From assembly GCA_026985385.1 (NCBI GenBank), contig JALSQM010000025.1, positions 1 through 17,003 of the forward strand: DNA of 17,003 nucleotides, written 5' to 3'. The notes beneath the pieces are model-generated. The model was not told the origin of the DNA, did not search any database, and saw only the letters and a list, made by a program, of their open reading frames with translations. The stretch's first letter is position 1. The number at the start of each line of letters is the position of its first letter. Shown here one piece after another: positions 6,851-13,969 of the stretch. Origin of the DNA: Acidilobaceae archaeon. Its GTDB lineage: Archaea > Thermoproteota > Thermoprotei_A > Sulfolobales > Acidilobaceae. Made by a program: the position numbers and the translations under genes.

Positions 6851-7693
6851 CTAGGCTCCCGGCTGGGGTACCGCCTCGTCTAGGGCTTTAAAGTACACTG
6901 GAGCAGCATTCTTGGCTATCTCTAGGGCCCTCGTGATCTCCTCGATGCTTAAAGCGCCCTCCCCCGTCTTCTGGATACCGACTATCCTACCTGTCTCGTC
7001 GAAGGAGAAGACGAGCCTAGCGTCTGAGACTGACTCCTCCTCGAAGTCTGGATCGACGGCTAGGTAGCGGCCAATCTTGGCTACCGTCACGCTAACTACC
7101 CTGTGCCTGAGGGGTAAGGGCTCCTCTCTACGGCTGCGATCAATTACTATCTCGCCTGTCTCCAGCTCCTCGTAGTGGGGGAGACGGGCGTTTAAGAGTG
7201 CGGCCATCGCAGCAAGCATGGAGGCGTCGAATAGGTTGCCGTCGTGGTCTAGTATGTATAAGTCAACCCATACCACGAAAACCTTGTCCCCCGGCCTTAT
7301 GACTAGAGAGCCCAGATCAACTGCTCCGACTTCGCGGAGGCTTCTATCCACAACCCTCGCCAGCTCTATAGCGTTCTCGTCGGGAGGGCCCGGCTCGAAG
7401 AGCGGTGATGCTAGCGGGACGAATTCGGCGTGAACCGTTAGGACTCCCTGATCGGGGGTGTCTCTAAAGGGTGTCCCTACGTCGACTTTAACGCCGGCCA
7501 TCACCTGAGTGTTACCGAGTTTAACTAGTGCTGAGCCCTCGGCCTTCTCTATGACGCCTACCTCTACCTTCACGTTTCTAGGCGTGAAGGGATCCCTGAC
7601 TCCATCTATTCTCAGGCCACGCGAAAGTACCTCCTCAATCGCCTCTCTCCTAAGCCTAGATATCACTGGAAGCCTGAAGGGAGTAACACTCAA
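6851..7693 (-). CDS. rrp42: Exosome subunit Rrp42 (non-catalytic RNase PH ring subunit)
   Basis: RNase PH-family subunit that alternates with Rrp41 in the hexameric exosome ring and helps bind RNA without being catalytic itself. The 280 residues begin with a helical N-terminus and then RLRREAIEEVLSRGLRIDGV. Family blocks follow: GSALVKLGNTQVMAGVKV, GVLTVHAEFVPLASPLFEPG, ENAIELARVVDRSLR and VDLYILDHDGNLFDASMLA. The phosphate-binding and aspartate motifs of Rrp41 are absent, as expected. The start is TTG at 7693, overlapping the Rrp41 stop as TTGA, with GGAGGTG 7 bases before it. Length and order match the archaeal exosome operon, and tight coupling fits equal amounts of the two ring subunits. 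Confidence 0.96.
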   Translation of the reverse strand: MSVTPFRLPVISRLRREAIEEVLSRGLRIDGVRDPFTPRNVKVEVGVIEKAEGSALVKLGNTQVMAGVKVDVGTPFRDTPDQGVLTVHAEFVPLASPLFEPGPPDENAIELARVVDRSLREVGAVDLGSLVIRPGDKVFVVWVDLYILDHDGNLFDASMLAAMAALLNARLPHYEELETGEIVIDRSRREEPLPLRHRVVSVTVAKIGRYLAVDPDFEEESVSDARLVFSFDETGRIVGIQKTGEGALSIEEITRALEIAKNAAPVYFKALDEAVPQPGA

Positions 7694-8439
7694 CCTTCCA
7701 CACCTCCCTGCTCCTGAGCGGGTGCCAGGCCATACTTCCCGCGGAGAACCTCCTTCTCCATCTCAACTATCCTCTCTATCGCCCTCCAAGCCATATCGAG
7801 GGCTCTCTTAAACTCGTCCTCGCTGAGGACGCCGTTAAGCTGTAGGAGTGTAATCAGCCCTAGATCGGGCGCCCCCGCTACAGGCATGTCGGCCTCACCC
7901 ATACTGTCCTCCACTTCGTCTATGTCGAGTACTAGGACGCCGTTCACCTTGCCTACAGCGACCCCCGCCACAAGAGCCTTCATTGGGATCCCAGCGTCGG
8001 CCAAGGCTAGGGAGGCAGCGGTCACACCGGTGGTTCTGGTGCCTCCATCGGCTTGCAGTACCTCTATAAATACGTCGATAGCCGTGCGCGGGAAGTATTC
8101 TAAGAGTAAAACGGGCTCTAAGGCCTCCCTTATCACCTTGGAGAGCTCGATTTCTCTCCTGCTCGGCGCGGGGTTCTTCCTATCACTAGTGGAGAAGGGT
8201 GCCATGTGATACCTGACCCTCAACACCGCCCTGTCGGGTAGTAGCATGAACTTCTGAGGAGGCTCCCGGGGGCCGTAGACGGCTGCTATGACTTTAGTCT
8301 TACCATACTCTACTATGGCCGAGCCATCGGCATTTGATAACACGCCGACCTGCATCTTGATAGGCCTTAAGTCCTCGGGTCTTCTACCGTCGTGTCGGAG
8401 ACCCTCCTCAGTGATTAGCCTCACACCCTCAGCCTTCAA
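7690..8439 (-). CDS. rrp41: Exosome catalytic subunit Rrp41 (RNase PH family)
   Basis: Phosphorolytic 3'-to-5' exoribonuclease, also able to add heteropolymeric tails, and the active subunit of the archaeal exosome ring. The 249 residues begin the domain with GLRHDGRRPEDLRPI. AAVYGPREPPQ, APFSTSDRKNPAPSRREIEL (RNA-binding arginines), QADGGTRTTG (129-138, phosphate site) and MGEADMPVA follow, with D184 as the catalytic acid. The start is TTG at 8439, inside the end of rrp4. An SD, GAGGGGTG, lies 6 bases upstream. The 11-base overlap with rrp4 and the 4-base overlap with rrp42 point to coupled translation of the complex. Confidence 0.97.
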   Translation of the reverse strand: MKAEGVRLITEEGLRHDGRRPEDLRPIKMQVGVLSNADGSAIVEYGKTKVIAAVYGPREPPQKFMLLPDRAVLRVRYHMAPFSTSDRKNPAPSRREIELSKVIREALEPVLLLEYFPRTAIDVFIEVLQADGGTRTTGVTAASLALADAGIPMKALVAGVAVGKVNGVLVLDIDEVEDSMGEADMPVAGAPDLGLITLLQLNGVLSEDEFKRALDMAWRAIERIVEMEKEVLRGKYGLAPAQEQGGVEG

Positions 8440-9136
8440 CGTTTACACCCCTCACTATTTTCTCCTCCTCAATGAGCTTCCTTATGCGCGCTGTGAGACC
8501 CGTCGTGAAGGCCTCCCTCTCTATGGTTTTTATTGCTAAGATAACTATGGCCTCCATTTCCCTATTAGGGCACTTCACGTGAATGCGGCCATTAACAGCT
8601 GCGTAGACCTCGCAGCCCGTCTCCTTAGTTAGAACCTCGAGCATGCTTCCCTTCCTACCGATGACCCTAGGTATTCTGGTGGGGGAGATCTCGATGACCT
8701 TGCCCTCCACTATGCGTCCAAGGCCCTGGCCCTGAACGCTTAGGAGGGGGTTCCTCGTCCTATCAAACGCGACGACCTTCGCTTTTATATAGTCGCCCAC
8801 GTTCAGGTACCTGCTGAGTTCGTCCAACTGGGGGTTGAAGGGTCTACCTAGGAGATCCTGGACGTTGAGCACTGCAGTGTAGGGGGAGTTTATGTCAACA
8901 AACCAGTTAGTTACCCCGACCCCCGATATGAGGCCTATAACTATATCGCCTGGCTTTGGTATGTATACGCCCTCGAGTGGTATGAAGACCTCCCTCTCGT
9001 CCCTCTTATCGAGAAGGCCCGCCACCGCTGCCCTAACAGAGCCTTGCTCGTCCCGATAGACGTATGGCTCCTTAGCATCTACGTTGGAGCCTAGAATCTC
9101 TCCTGGTAGCACGAGTCTCCTCTTTTGATCGCTCAT
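8429..9136 (-). CDS. rrp4: Exosome RNA-binding cap subunit Rrp4
   Basis: Cap protein that sits on the Rrp41/Rrp42 ring and guides RNA into it. Of its 235 residues, the N-terminal domain (LVLPGEILG start) is followed by an S1 domain (about 60-135, with GDIVIGLISGVGVTNWFVDI) and a KH domain (about 150-210) whose GxxG loop is G160-R-K-G163 (RVIGRKGSML). All parts are intact. The ATG abuts the SBDS stop (TAGATG) with GGTGG upstream. The second archaeal cap protein, Csl4, and the DnaG subunit are not in this window. Confidence 0.96.
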   Translation of the reverse strand: MSDQKRRLVLPGEILGSNVDAKEPYVYRDEQGSVRAAVAGLLDKRDEREVFIPLEGVYIPKPGDIVIGLISGVGVTNWFVDINSPYTAVLNVQDLLGRPFNPQLDELSRYLNVGDYIKAKVVAFDRTRNPLLSVQGQGLGRIVEGKVIEISPTRIPRVIGRKGSMLEVLTKETGCEVYAAVNGRIHVKCPNREMEAIVILAIKTIEREAFTTGLTARIRKLIEEEKIVRGVNVEG

Positions 9137-9844
9137 CTACTTCACCACCCTCACGCTTACCTGCGCTGCACCCCTCGTGAGTTTCTGCAGAGTATTAACC
9201 ACGTCTACCTGCGCTCCAGCGGGTATCTCTAGCTCTATTAGCAGGGAGCCGTCGCTTAGCCAGTCAGCCTTCTTCACTTCGCCAAGCCTCGTTAACTCCC
9301 TATAGATCCTACCGGAGTATTCTGGTGGTATTCTAGCCTGTACAACCGCCCTGGCGAGCCTTATAGGCATGACTCTAGCTAGTTTCTTCACTATCTCCAC
9401 AGCCTGGGCCTCCGCGGGCTTGTAGAGATCCACGCCTATACGCAACTCCTCCATAGCAGCTTCGATCCTCGACTCTGGTATGGGCTTCCCCGTCTTGGGG
9501 TCGATGGCGTTCCTAGCTATGTAGGCGATTATCTTTCTCCTCTTAGCCTCCAGCATGCGCCTACGCTGTTCCTCCGTTAGCTGTATCTCGCCCTCCCTCA
9601 ATATCTTCTCTGCTATCTTCCTCACGTCGTCTGTGCCGAATGCTTTCTTTAAGCTCTCAGGGCTTGCCCTAAGGCCTTTCCTAACATCCCTGTAAATAGT
9701 GTCCGTCCACAGAACGTCGTCAAGGTCTATCTTCTCCCCCTCCCGGTACCTGAAGGCTTCCTCAGGCCTAACTAGTATCTCGAACTTCTGCCCCTTAATA
9801 GTGATCCAGGCGATCACATACTCATGTTTGCGGGTCAACTCCAA
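9137..9844 (-). CDS. SBDS-family ribosome maturation protein
   Basis: Archaeal homologue of the Shwachman-Bodian-Diamond protein and yeast Sdo1, which in eukaryotes acts with an EF-2-like GTPase in release of the anti-association factor from the 60S subunit. The 235 residues hold the N-terminal FYSH domain (about 1-90, with RPEEAFRYREGEKIDLDDVL), a helical middle (about 100-165, with RRRMLEAKRRKIIAYIARNA) and a ferredoxin-like end (about 170-235, with GSLLIELEIPAGAQ). The start is TTG at 9844 with GGTGC before it, 35 bases after the psmA stop. Found between psmA and rrp4 in many archaea, as here. An EF-2 gene also lies in this window, a possible functional partner. Confidence 0.96.
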   Translation of the reverse strand: MELTRKHEYVIAWITIKGQKFEILVRPEEAFRYREGEKIDLDDVLWTDTIYRDVRKGLRASPESLKKAFGTDDVRKIAEKILREGEIQLTEEQRRRMLEAKRRKIIAYIARNAIDPKTGKPIPESRIEAAMEELRIGVDLYKPAEAQAVEIVKKLARVMPIRLARAVVQARIPPEYSGRIYRELTRLGEVKKADWLSDGSLLIELEIPAGAQVDVVNTLQKLTRGAAQVSVRVVK

Positions 9845-9879
9845 GCACCGAGGAGAGAGGGGTGGGGGAAGGCTAAATG

Positions 9880-10647
9880 CTACTCTAGCTGGGGGGCCAC
9901 CTTGTTGACTAGCTCCCTCAGCTCCTCCTTGCTCAACTTCCTGAAGTAGGGCTTTGCTCTTTCGATTACGGCTATCTCCATCATATCATGCATTTCCTTT
10001 AATATATCCTCCTTCTTCTCCTTGCCACTCCCCAGTCTTACACGCAGGAGCGCCTCCACAATTAGTTGGAGCGCCTCCTCGAGCGTCATGTCTCTCCTGT
10101 ACTTCTTTTCGAAGAGCGAGTGCACGGTCTCCTCCCCCATGCCGACTGCTACAGCGTAGAAGCTGAAGTACTGGCCACCGGGCTCCGTGCGGAAGAGCCT
10201 TGTCTTGCCCTCATCTACACCCCCAACTATCAGGGAGACCCCGAAGGGCCTTACGCCGCCGTGCTGTGTGTATGCCTGCTTCAAGTCTGCCACGGCCCGC
10301 ACAACGTATTCCACGGCGGCGGGCTCTCCGTAGACAAGCCTATGTCTCACTGCTACTAAGCGTATATAGTCTATGAGGACCCTCCCGTCGCCGCCTATCC
10401 CAGCGAAAGTGGCCCCGATGTGGTCGTCGATCTTGTATATCTTCTCCATACCATCGAGGTCGAGGAACGAGGAGAACCTCCTCTTCTCAGCCGCTAGTAT
10501 AACGTAGTCATCCGTTCTTACGCCAAGGCTAGTCCACCCCTGCCTCACCGCCTCGCTTGCATAGAGGACCTGGTAAAGGCGCCCCTCGGGTGAGAACATC
10601 GTTATAGCTCTATCGTAGGCAGCCGCCGTGGGACCCGGGAAGGACAC
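9880..10647 (-). CDS. psmA: Proteasome alpha subunit
   Basis: Forms the outer gate rings of the 20S proteasome, where the regulatory ATPase docks. The N-terminal signature reads AAAYDRAITMFSPEGRLYQV, followed by LYASEAVRQGW. Later blocks are GVRTDDYVILAAEK, HIGATFAGIGGDGRVLIDY and RPFGVSLIVGG. I chose GTG at 10647 (255 residues, N-terminus MSFPGPTAAAYD). It has GGTGA 4 bases upstream, and the TTTAAA promoter at 10689-10694 would start transcription near 10664, inside any longer reading frame that began at TTG 10680. One oddity: the usual acidic residue after QV is Leu here (QVLYAS, not QVEYA). First gene of the eight-gene operon through pcc1. No beta subunit gene is in the window. Confidence 0.95.
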   Translation of the reverse strand: MSFPGPTAAAYDRAITMFSPEGRLYQVLYASEAVRQGWTSLGVRTDDYVILAAEKRRFSSFLDLDGMEKIYKIDDHIGATFAGIGGDGRVLIDYIRLVAVRHRLVYGEPAAVEYVVRAVADLKQAYTQHGGVRPFGVSLIVGGVDEGKTRLFRTEPGGQYFSFYAVAVGMGEETVHSLFEKKYRRDMTLEEALQLIVEALLRVRLGSGKEKKEDILKEMHDMMEIAVIERAKPYFRKLSKEELRELVNKVAPQLE

Positions 10648-10687
10648 TGCTTCACCGCCCCCTGCGCTAGGGAGCAGCAATGCGGCG

Positions 10688-10696
10688 GTTTAAATC
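10688..10696 (-). promoter_or_regulatory. TATA box of the psmA-exosome-pcc1 operon
   Basis: The minus strand reads GATTTAAAC with core TTTAAA at 10689-10694, in otherwise G+C-rich sequence. It lies about 42 bases before the GTG start at 10647, giving a leader of roughly 15-20 bases that contains the GGTGA SD. Best promoter candidate in the window. Confidence 0.65.
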
Positions 10697-10790
10697 TCGT
10701 GGCGCTACTACACCGCGTGGCCTAGGCCTGTGAGGAGGAGACCGACCCCGGACTGATGGATGACCGAATCTTCTCTCAGCCGAGGCCCTA

Positions 10791-10847
10791 GGGGATGATG
10801 ACGCCGTCCCAGGCGGAAAGGTGAAGTGCTCACGACAGTCTGACCCT
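10791..10847 (+). ncRNA. Candidate C/D box guide sRNA for 2'-O-methylation
   Basis: All parts of an archaeal C/D box RNA occur in order with regular spacing. A GGGG/CCCT closing stem (10791-10794 with 10844-10847, three G-C pairs and one G-U) frames a perfect C box, ATGATGA (10795-10801). Then come a 12-base guide (10802-10813), a D' box CGGA (10814-10817, one base from CTGA), 3 bases, a C' box GTGAAGT (10821-10827, imperfect), a second 12-base guide (10828-10839) and a perfect D box CTGA (10840-10843). The two equal 12-base guides and short D'-C' spacer are the archaeal pattern. The second guide contains CTCACGAC, complementary to GUCGUGAG, a conserved 23S rRNA sequence near the peptidyl transferase centre. 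The imperfect inner boxes and missing clear promoter are the weak points. Confidence 0.72.
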
Positions 10848-10948
10848 GATTTAGGCCTAGTAATAAGGGGCTAGGAGCCCAGAGGAGTACGATAGAGAAC
10901 ACGCAAGGAACCCGGAGCTGCGGCGAGTCTAAGTCGAGGGTTAGAGCA

Positions 10949-11443
10949 ATGACTGGAGAGTGGTGGGCCTGTCTAGCGATTGCCCTAGCGGCGGGCCTAG
11001 CCGGGGGAGCGGCCGGGGGCATGCTCTACTCCCGCAAGAGGCTGAGAGGTATTAGAGCTATCGTAGATGCCCTCTTAAACGGGGTTGCCAGGGAGAGGGA
11101 GCTGGTTAGGCTCCGGAGGAAGCTCTCCTCAAAGCCTAGGAGGCGCTATGTAGTGTTTGAGGCTTTACCCGGAGGTTTCAGGGAAGAAGAGGTCAGAGAG
11201 GCGTTGAAGTTGTCTTTTGAGAGGCTCTCCGGAGCCCTTGGCATTGCCCTATCCAATGTGAACCTGGTATACTTCGACGAGAGGACTTCCCGTGGGATCC
11301 TCCGTGTGCGTAGTGAGTACAAGTCGCTAGCCCTAGCCGCACTAGCCCTTACGCGCAACGTTGGTGGGAGGAGGGCGCTACTCGTCCCCCTCGCCACAAC
11401 TGGAACCCTTAAGAGGGCTAGGAGACTCCTCGAGCCACGCTAG
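10949..11443 (+). CDS. rnp2: RNase P protein component 2 (Pop5) with hydrophobic N-terminus
   Basis: Protein subunit of RNase P, which trims the 5' leader from precursor tRNAs. Pop5 works as a pair with Rpp30, encoded in this window as rnp3. The Pop5 domain covers about residues 64-162: RRRYVVFEALPGG, EEVREALKLSFERLSGALG, NLVYFDERTSRGILRVRSEY and TGTLKRARRLL. Before it is an extra part: residues 5-28 are a strongly hydrophobic stretch (WWACLAIALAAGLAGGAAGG) followed by basic residues (YSRKRLRG), like a membrane anchor. The start is ATG at 10949 with GAGGG 8 bases upstream, which supports the extension. ATG at 11021 would remove most of it. A TAATAA at 10861-10866 may be the promoter. The stop overlaps the ychF stop on the other strand (CTAG). 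Confidence 0.9.
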   Translation: MTGEWWACLAIALAAGLAGGAAGGMLYSRKRLRGIRAIVDALLNGVARERELVRLRRKLSSKPRRRYVVFEALPGGFREEEVREALKLSFERLSGALGIALSNVNLVYFDERTSRGILRVRSEYKSLALAALALTRNVGGRRALLVPLATTGTLKRARRLLEPR

Positions 11444-12672
11444 CCCCTTGACGCCGCCGCCACTATCTTTATGACGTCATCATCCTTAAGGACATAGTTC
11501 TCCCCCACCCTCTGCTTGGTTAAGGCGTTTATCGCGTAGAGGAATGTCCTCCCTAGATCGGTGTGTATCTTATAGGCTAACTCCCTAGCAGTGGTTCCAC
11601 GAGGCACCAACAGTACATCTGGAAGCACCCTCCCTTGCTTGTCGGTAAACTTGTTTGGATCCTCTACCGGGTAGACTGCTATCATATCAAGAACCTCTAG
11701 GACGGCTTTGTTAATTGCCTGCTGAACCCCTGTGGAGCCCCACCTCTCAAGTACCCTATTCCTAATGAGGTCGAGAACCGCCCTCTCGCGAGGGGAGAGC
11801 CTGGATTCGTCTACAACCTCGAATGAGGGGTCTCCAGGCTTGTATTTCACGAGACCCGCCTTCGCCGCCCTCCTCAGGGCGAGCTCTGCTGCGGCACTCG
11901 TCGGGATCACGGGGTAGTTGGGAAACCTCCTCCTAAGACTCTTAATGCCGTCCTCGGCTTCGGGTATGTCCACCTTATTAGCCACTATAACTATAGGCTT
12001 AGCAGTTTCTCGTAGCACCCTTGTGAACGTTCTTAATTCGTCTACGCTCCACCTGCTTAGAGGCTTATCCGATAAACCCGCCTTTTCTAAGGCCTCTACC
12101 ACGTGTTTCTTCCTCACACTAAGCCCCGACATCCTCTCAGCGATCGCGCCGGCCACATCTAGAACCCCACCCGTATCAACGTATTTCGCAAAGCGATCCC
12201 AGTCCTTCGATATTATGGAGAACATCCACTCGTCAATCTCCCGCAGCATCTGTTCTACCTCGTCAGCAGGGTCATAGGCGCCTGGTTTTACCGGGTTTCC
12301 ATCGGGGTCAGTGGAGCCGCTCGCATCCACCACTAGAAGAAGGACATCAGCCTTCCTGAGGTCGTCTAAGAATTTATTGCCTAGCCCCCGCCCCTTATGC
12401 GCCCCCGGAACTAGGCCTGCCACATCCATCATTTTAACCGGGATCATCCTATCCCCATCGAGGCACACACTATTCGAGGCATCGCATCTCGGTAGACCAA
12501 GTTTCACGTGTACACACTTCTTCCTAACGTAGCCCACACCTATGTTGGGCTCTATTGTAGTGAATGGCCTATTCTCGATGGCGACGCTCAGCTCTGTAGC
12601 TGCAGAGAAGAAAGTCGACTTCCCAACGTTTGTCTTGCCAACAACGCCTACTAGTATGTTGCTAGCCTCCAA
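11440..12672 (-). CDS. YchF/OBG-family GTP-binding protein with TGS domain
   Basis: Ribosome-associated P-loop NTPase of the OBG family, YchF branch, in its archaeal form. Numbered from GTG 12687, the G1 motif is GKTNVGKST (17-25), the G3 region is DVAGLVPGAHKGRGLG (88-103) and the G4 motif is NKVD (237-240). NKVD is the guanine-specific form, unlike the changed G4 of bacterial and human YchF proteins, which prefer ATP. A helical part follows, and the C-terminal TGS domain covers about 335-411 (PDVLLVPRGTTARELAYKIH). I prefer TTG at 12672 (410 residues, MEASNILVGVVGK) because a G-rich SD (GGGGTGGGG) lies just before it. GTG at 12687 has none but would suit leaderless translation. The gene lies alone between rnp2 and rpl15e, dividing RNase P genes that are usually together. 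Confidence 0.94.
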   Translation of the reverse strand: MEASNILVGVVGKTNVGKSTFFSAATELSVAIENRPFTTIEPNIGVGYVRKKCVHVKLGLPRCDASNSVCLDGDRMIPVKMMDVAGLVPGAHKGRGLGNKFLDDLRKADVLLLVVDASGSTDPDGNPVKPGAYDPADEVEQMLREIDEWMFSIISKDWDRFAKYVDTGGVLDVAGAIAERMSGLSVRKKHVVEALEKAGLSDKPLSRWSVDELRTFTRVLRETAKPIVIVANKVDIPEAEDGIKSLRRRFPNYPVIPTSAAAELALRRAAKAGLVKYKPGDPSFEVVDESRLSPRERAVLDLIRNRVLERWGSTGVQQAINKAVLEVLDMIAVYPVEDPNKFTDKQGRVLPDVLLVPRGTTARELAYKIHTDLGRTFLYAINALTKQRVGENYVLKDDDVIKIVAAASRG

Positions 12673-12705
12673 AGGTCCCCACCCCACAGAGCCAGAGGCA
12701 GCAAT

Positions 12706-12713
12706 GATTAATA
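12706..12713. promoter_or_regulatory. TATA-like element probably shared by ychF and rpl15e
   Basis: GATTAATA, with the self-complementary core ATTAAT, is the only A+T-rich spot between the two divergent genes. To the left it sits about 35-40 bases before the ychF TTG. To the right it sits about 55 bases before the eL15 ATG. Both distances suit a transcription start about 25 bases from a TATA box, so one element could serve both strands. Confidence 0.5.
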
Positions 12714-12767
12714 CCCTCGCGGAGCCAGGATGCCTGCTAGGTGTCTGGAGGTAAGGGGTCGGTAGGC

Positions 12768-13445
12768 ATGGCTAAGAGCCTCTACCACTACATAGCCCTA
12801 CAGTGGAAACGCCCCTACGAGGGTGATCACGGCAGGCTCATGAGAGAGAGGCTCGTTGAATGGAGGAGGCAACCCGCTATTGTAAGGGTTGAGAAGCCTA
12901 CAAGACTTGATAGGGCCAGAGAACTCGGCTACAAGGCTAAGCAGGGAGTTATAGTGGTAAGAGTACGCGTGAGAAAAGGCGGCCGCAGAAAGCCGAGGCC
13001 CAACAAGGGTAGGAGACCCAAGAGGATGGGCGTCTACGGCTTCGCTCCGGCCAAGGGCCTACAGGTTATGGCTGAGGAGAGGGCGCAGAGGAAGTACCCC
13101 AACATGGTTGTGCTTGGAAGCTACTACGTCGGCGAGGACGGGCTTTACAAGTGGTACGAGGTAATAATGGTTGATCCGCATCACCCCGCCATAAAGAACG
13201 ACCCAGAACTAAAGTGGGTCTCGACTGGGAAGCACAAGTGCAGGCCCTGCAGAGGCCTCACCCCAGCAGGCAGGAGGGCCAGAGGCCTCAGAGCGTTCAG
13301 GGGCCTGAAGGGCACCCATAAGTACAAGTGGAAGAAGAAGGCTAAGGAGAGGAGGCTGAGGAAGAGGCACGAGGCCAGCAGAGGCGCTAGGCTCATAGCT
13401 CCCGATGAGATAAGAGAGAAGTACCACAAAGGAGATCTAGCCTAA
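12768..13445 (+). CDS. rpl15e: Ribosomal protein eL15
   Basis: Large, very basic protein of the 50S subunit. The 225 residues from ATG 12768 begin MAKSLYHYIALQWKRPYEG, the standard family start. An in-frame GTG at 12741 would add 9 unrelated residues and is rejected. Conserved blocks are PTRLDRARELGYKAKQG, GGRRKPRPNKGRRPKRMG, SYYVGEDGLYKWYEVI and GTHKYKWKKKAKERRLRKRH. The part KHKCRPCRGLT contains a CxxC pair whose conservation I cannot judge. After SRGARLIAP a charged tail (DEIREKYHKGDLA) extends the protein. First gene of a plus-strand group with the COG1325 protein and rnp3. Confidence 0.97.
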   Translation: MAKSLYHYIALQWKRPYEGDHGRLMRERLVEWRRQPAIVRVEKPTRLDRARELGYKAKQGVIVVRVRVRKGGRRKPRPNKGRRPKRMGVYGFAPAKGLQVMAEERAQRKYPNMVVLGSYYVGEDGLYKWYEVIMVDPHHPAIKNDPELKWVSTGKHKCRPCRGLTPAGRRARGLRAFRGLKGTHKYKWKKKAKERRLRKRHEASRGARLIAPDEIREKYHKGDLA

Positions 13446-13525
13446 ACCAGCATCCCCCTCCTCACCCTTCACAGACCTCAATCAATAACTCTGCTATACC
13501 CCCAACCTTGATGGGGGTGCCCCGC

Positions 13526-13969
13526 ATGAGTGGGGTCCATGAAATTAGGGCTCAGGTATTCGTCCATGCAACAGAGGACAAGGAGAGGGTCATGAAGGCA
13601 CTTATGGAGCTTTTCCCAGAGGATGTAAGGGAGAGCGTGACGGTAGAGGAGGAGGTACTAGAGGGGCATTACGGGAACCCCATAATTAAGATAGTAGCCA
13701 GAGTTAAAGGTGAGCACGCGCGGAGGACACTCAACTATATACTTTCTAGGCTAAGCAATGTAGACATAAACGCTATGAGCAACACGTTGGAGGATAGAGT
13801 TGATAAGGAAGGCACATTATACTTCAGGCTAAGCAAGCAGGAGGCCTACCTGGGATCTCTAACCTTGTATGAGGCAGACGACGTGATAAGGATCAGCGTC
13901 CACTTCGAAGGTAATAGAAGTAAGGCGTTGAAGGAGTACAGGAAAATCCTAGGGGCGGGAGAGCTTTGA
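13526..13969 (+). CDS. COG1325-family RNA-binding protein (DUF54, exosome-linked)
   Basis: Archaeal RNA-binding protein of about 150 residues, often labelled as an exosome-associated or RNA-binding protein because its gene sits near exosome and RNase P genes. Its reaction and partners are not established from sequence. The 147 residues show strands and helices with HEIRAQVFVHATEDKERVMK, a KGEHARRTLNYIL helix and a C-terminal DVIRISVHFEGNR. The start is ATG at 13526 with GGGGGTG 6 bases upstream. TTG 13508 and ATG 13511 upstream lack this spacing. The stop overlaps the rnp3 start as TTGA, so translation of the two is coupled. It is 80 bases after eL15. Confidence 0.88.
   Translation: MSGVHEIRAQVFVHATEDKERVMKALMELFPEDVRESVTVEEEVLEGHYGNPIIKIVARVKGEHARRTLNYILSRLSNVDINAMSNTLEDRVDKEGTLYFRLSKQEAYLGSLTLYEADDVIRISVHFEGNRSKALKEYRKILGAGEL

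Noticed and set aside
6544..6891. Plus-strand frame of 115 codons starting GTG with GGAGGAGGT just upstream
   Set aside because: It lies wholly antisense to eL43 and the end of Rrp42, and its protein has no recognisable pattern. The SD-like sequence is probably chance.
10648..10680. psmA start at TTG 10680
   Set aside because: The TATA box at 10689-10694 is too close; transcription would begin after this codon. GTG 10647 has an SD and gives the family N-terminus.
10751..10780. A second C/D box RNA just before the first (GATGGATGACC)
   Set aside because: No proper C box, no D box at the right distance and no closing stem.
10708..11022. Minus-strand frame of 104 codons between psmA and rnp2
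   Set aside because: Proline-rich, no family features, no SD, and it covers the C/D box RNA and the rnp2 start on the other strand.
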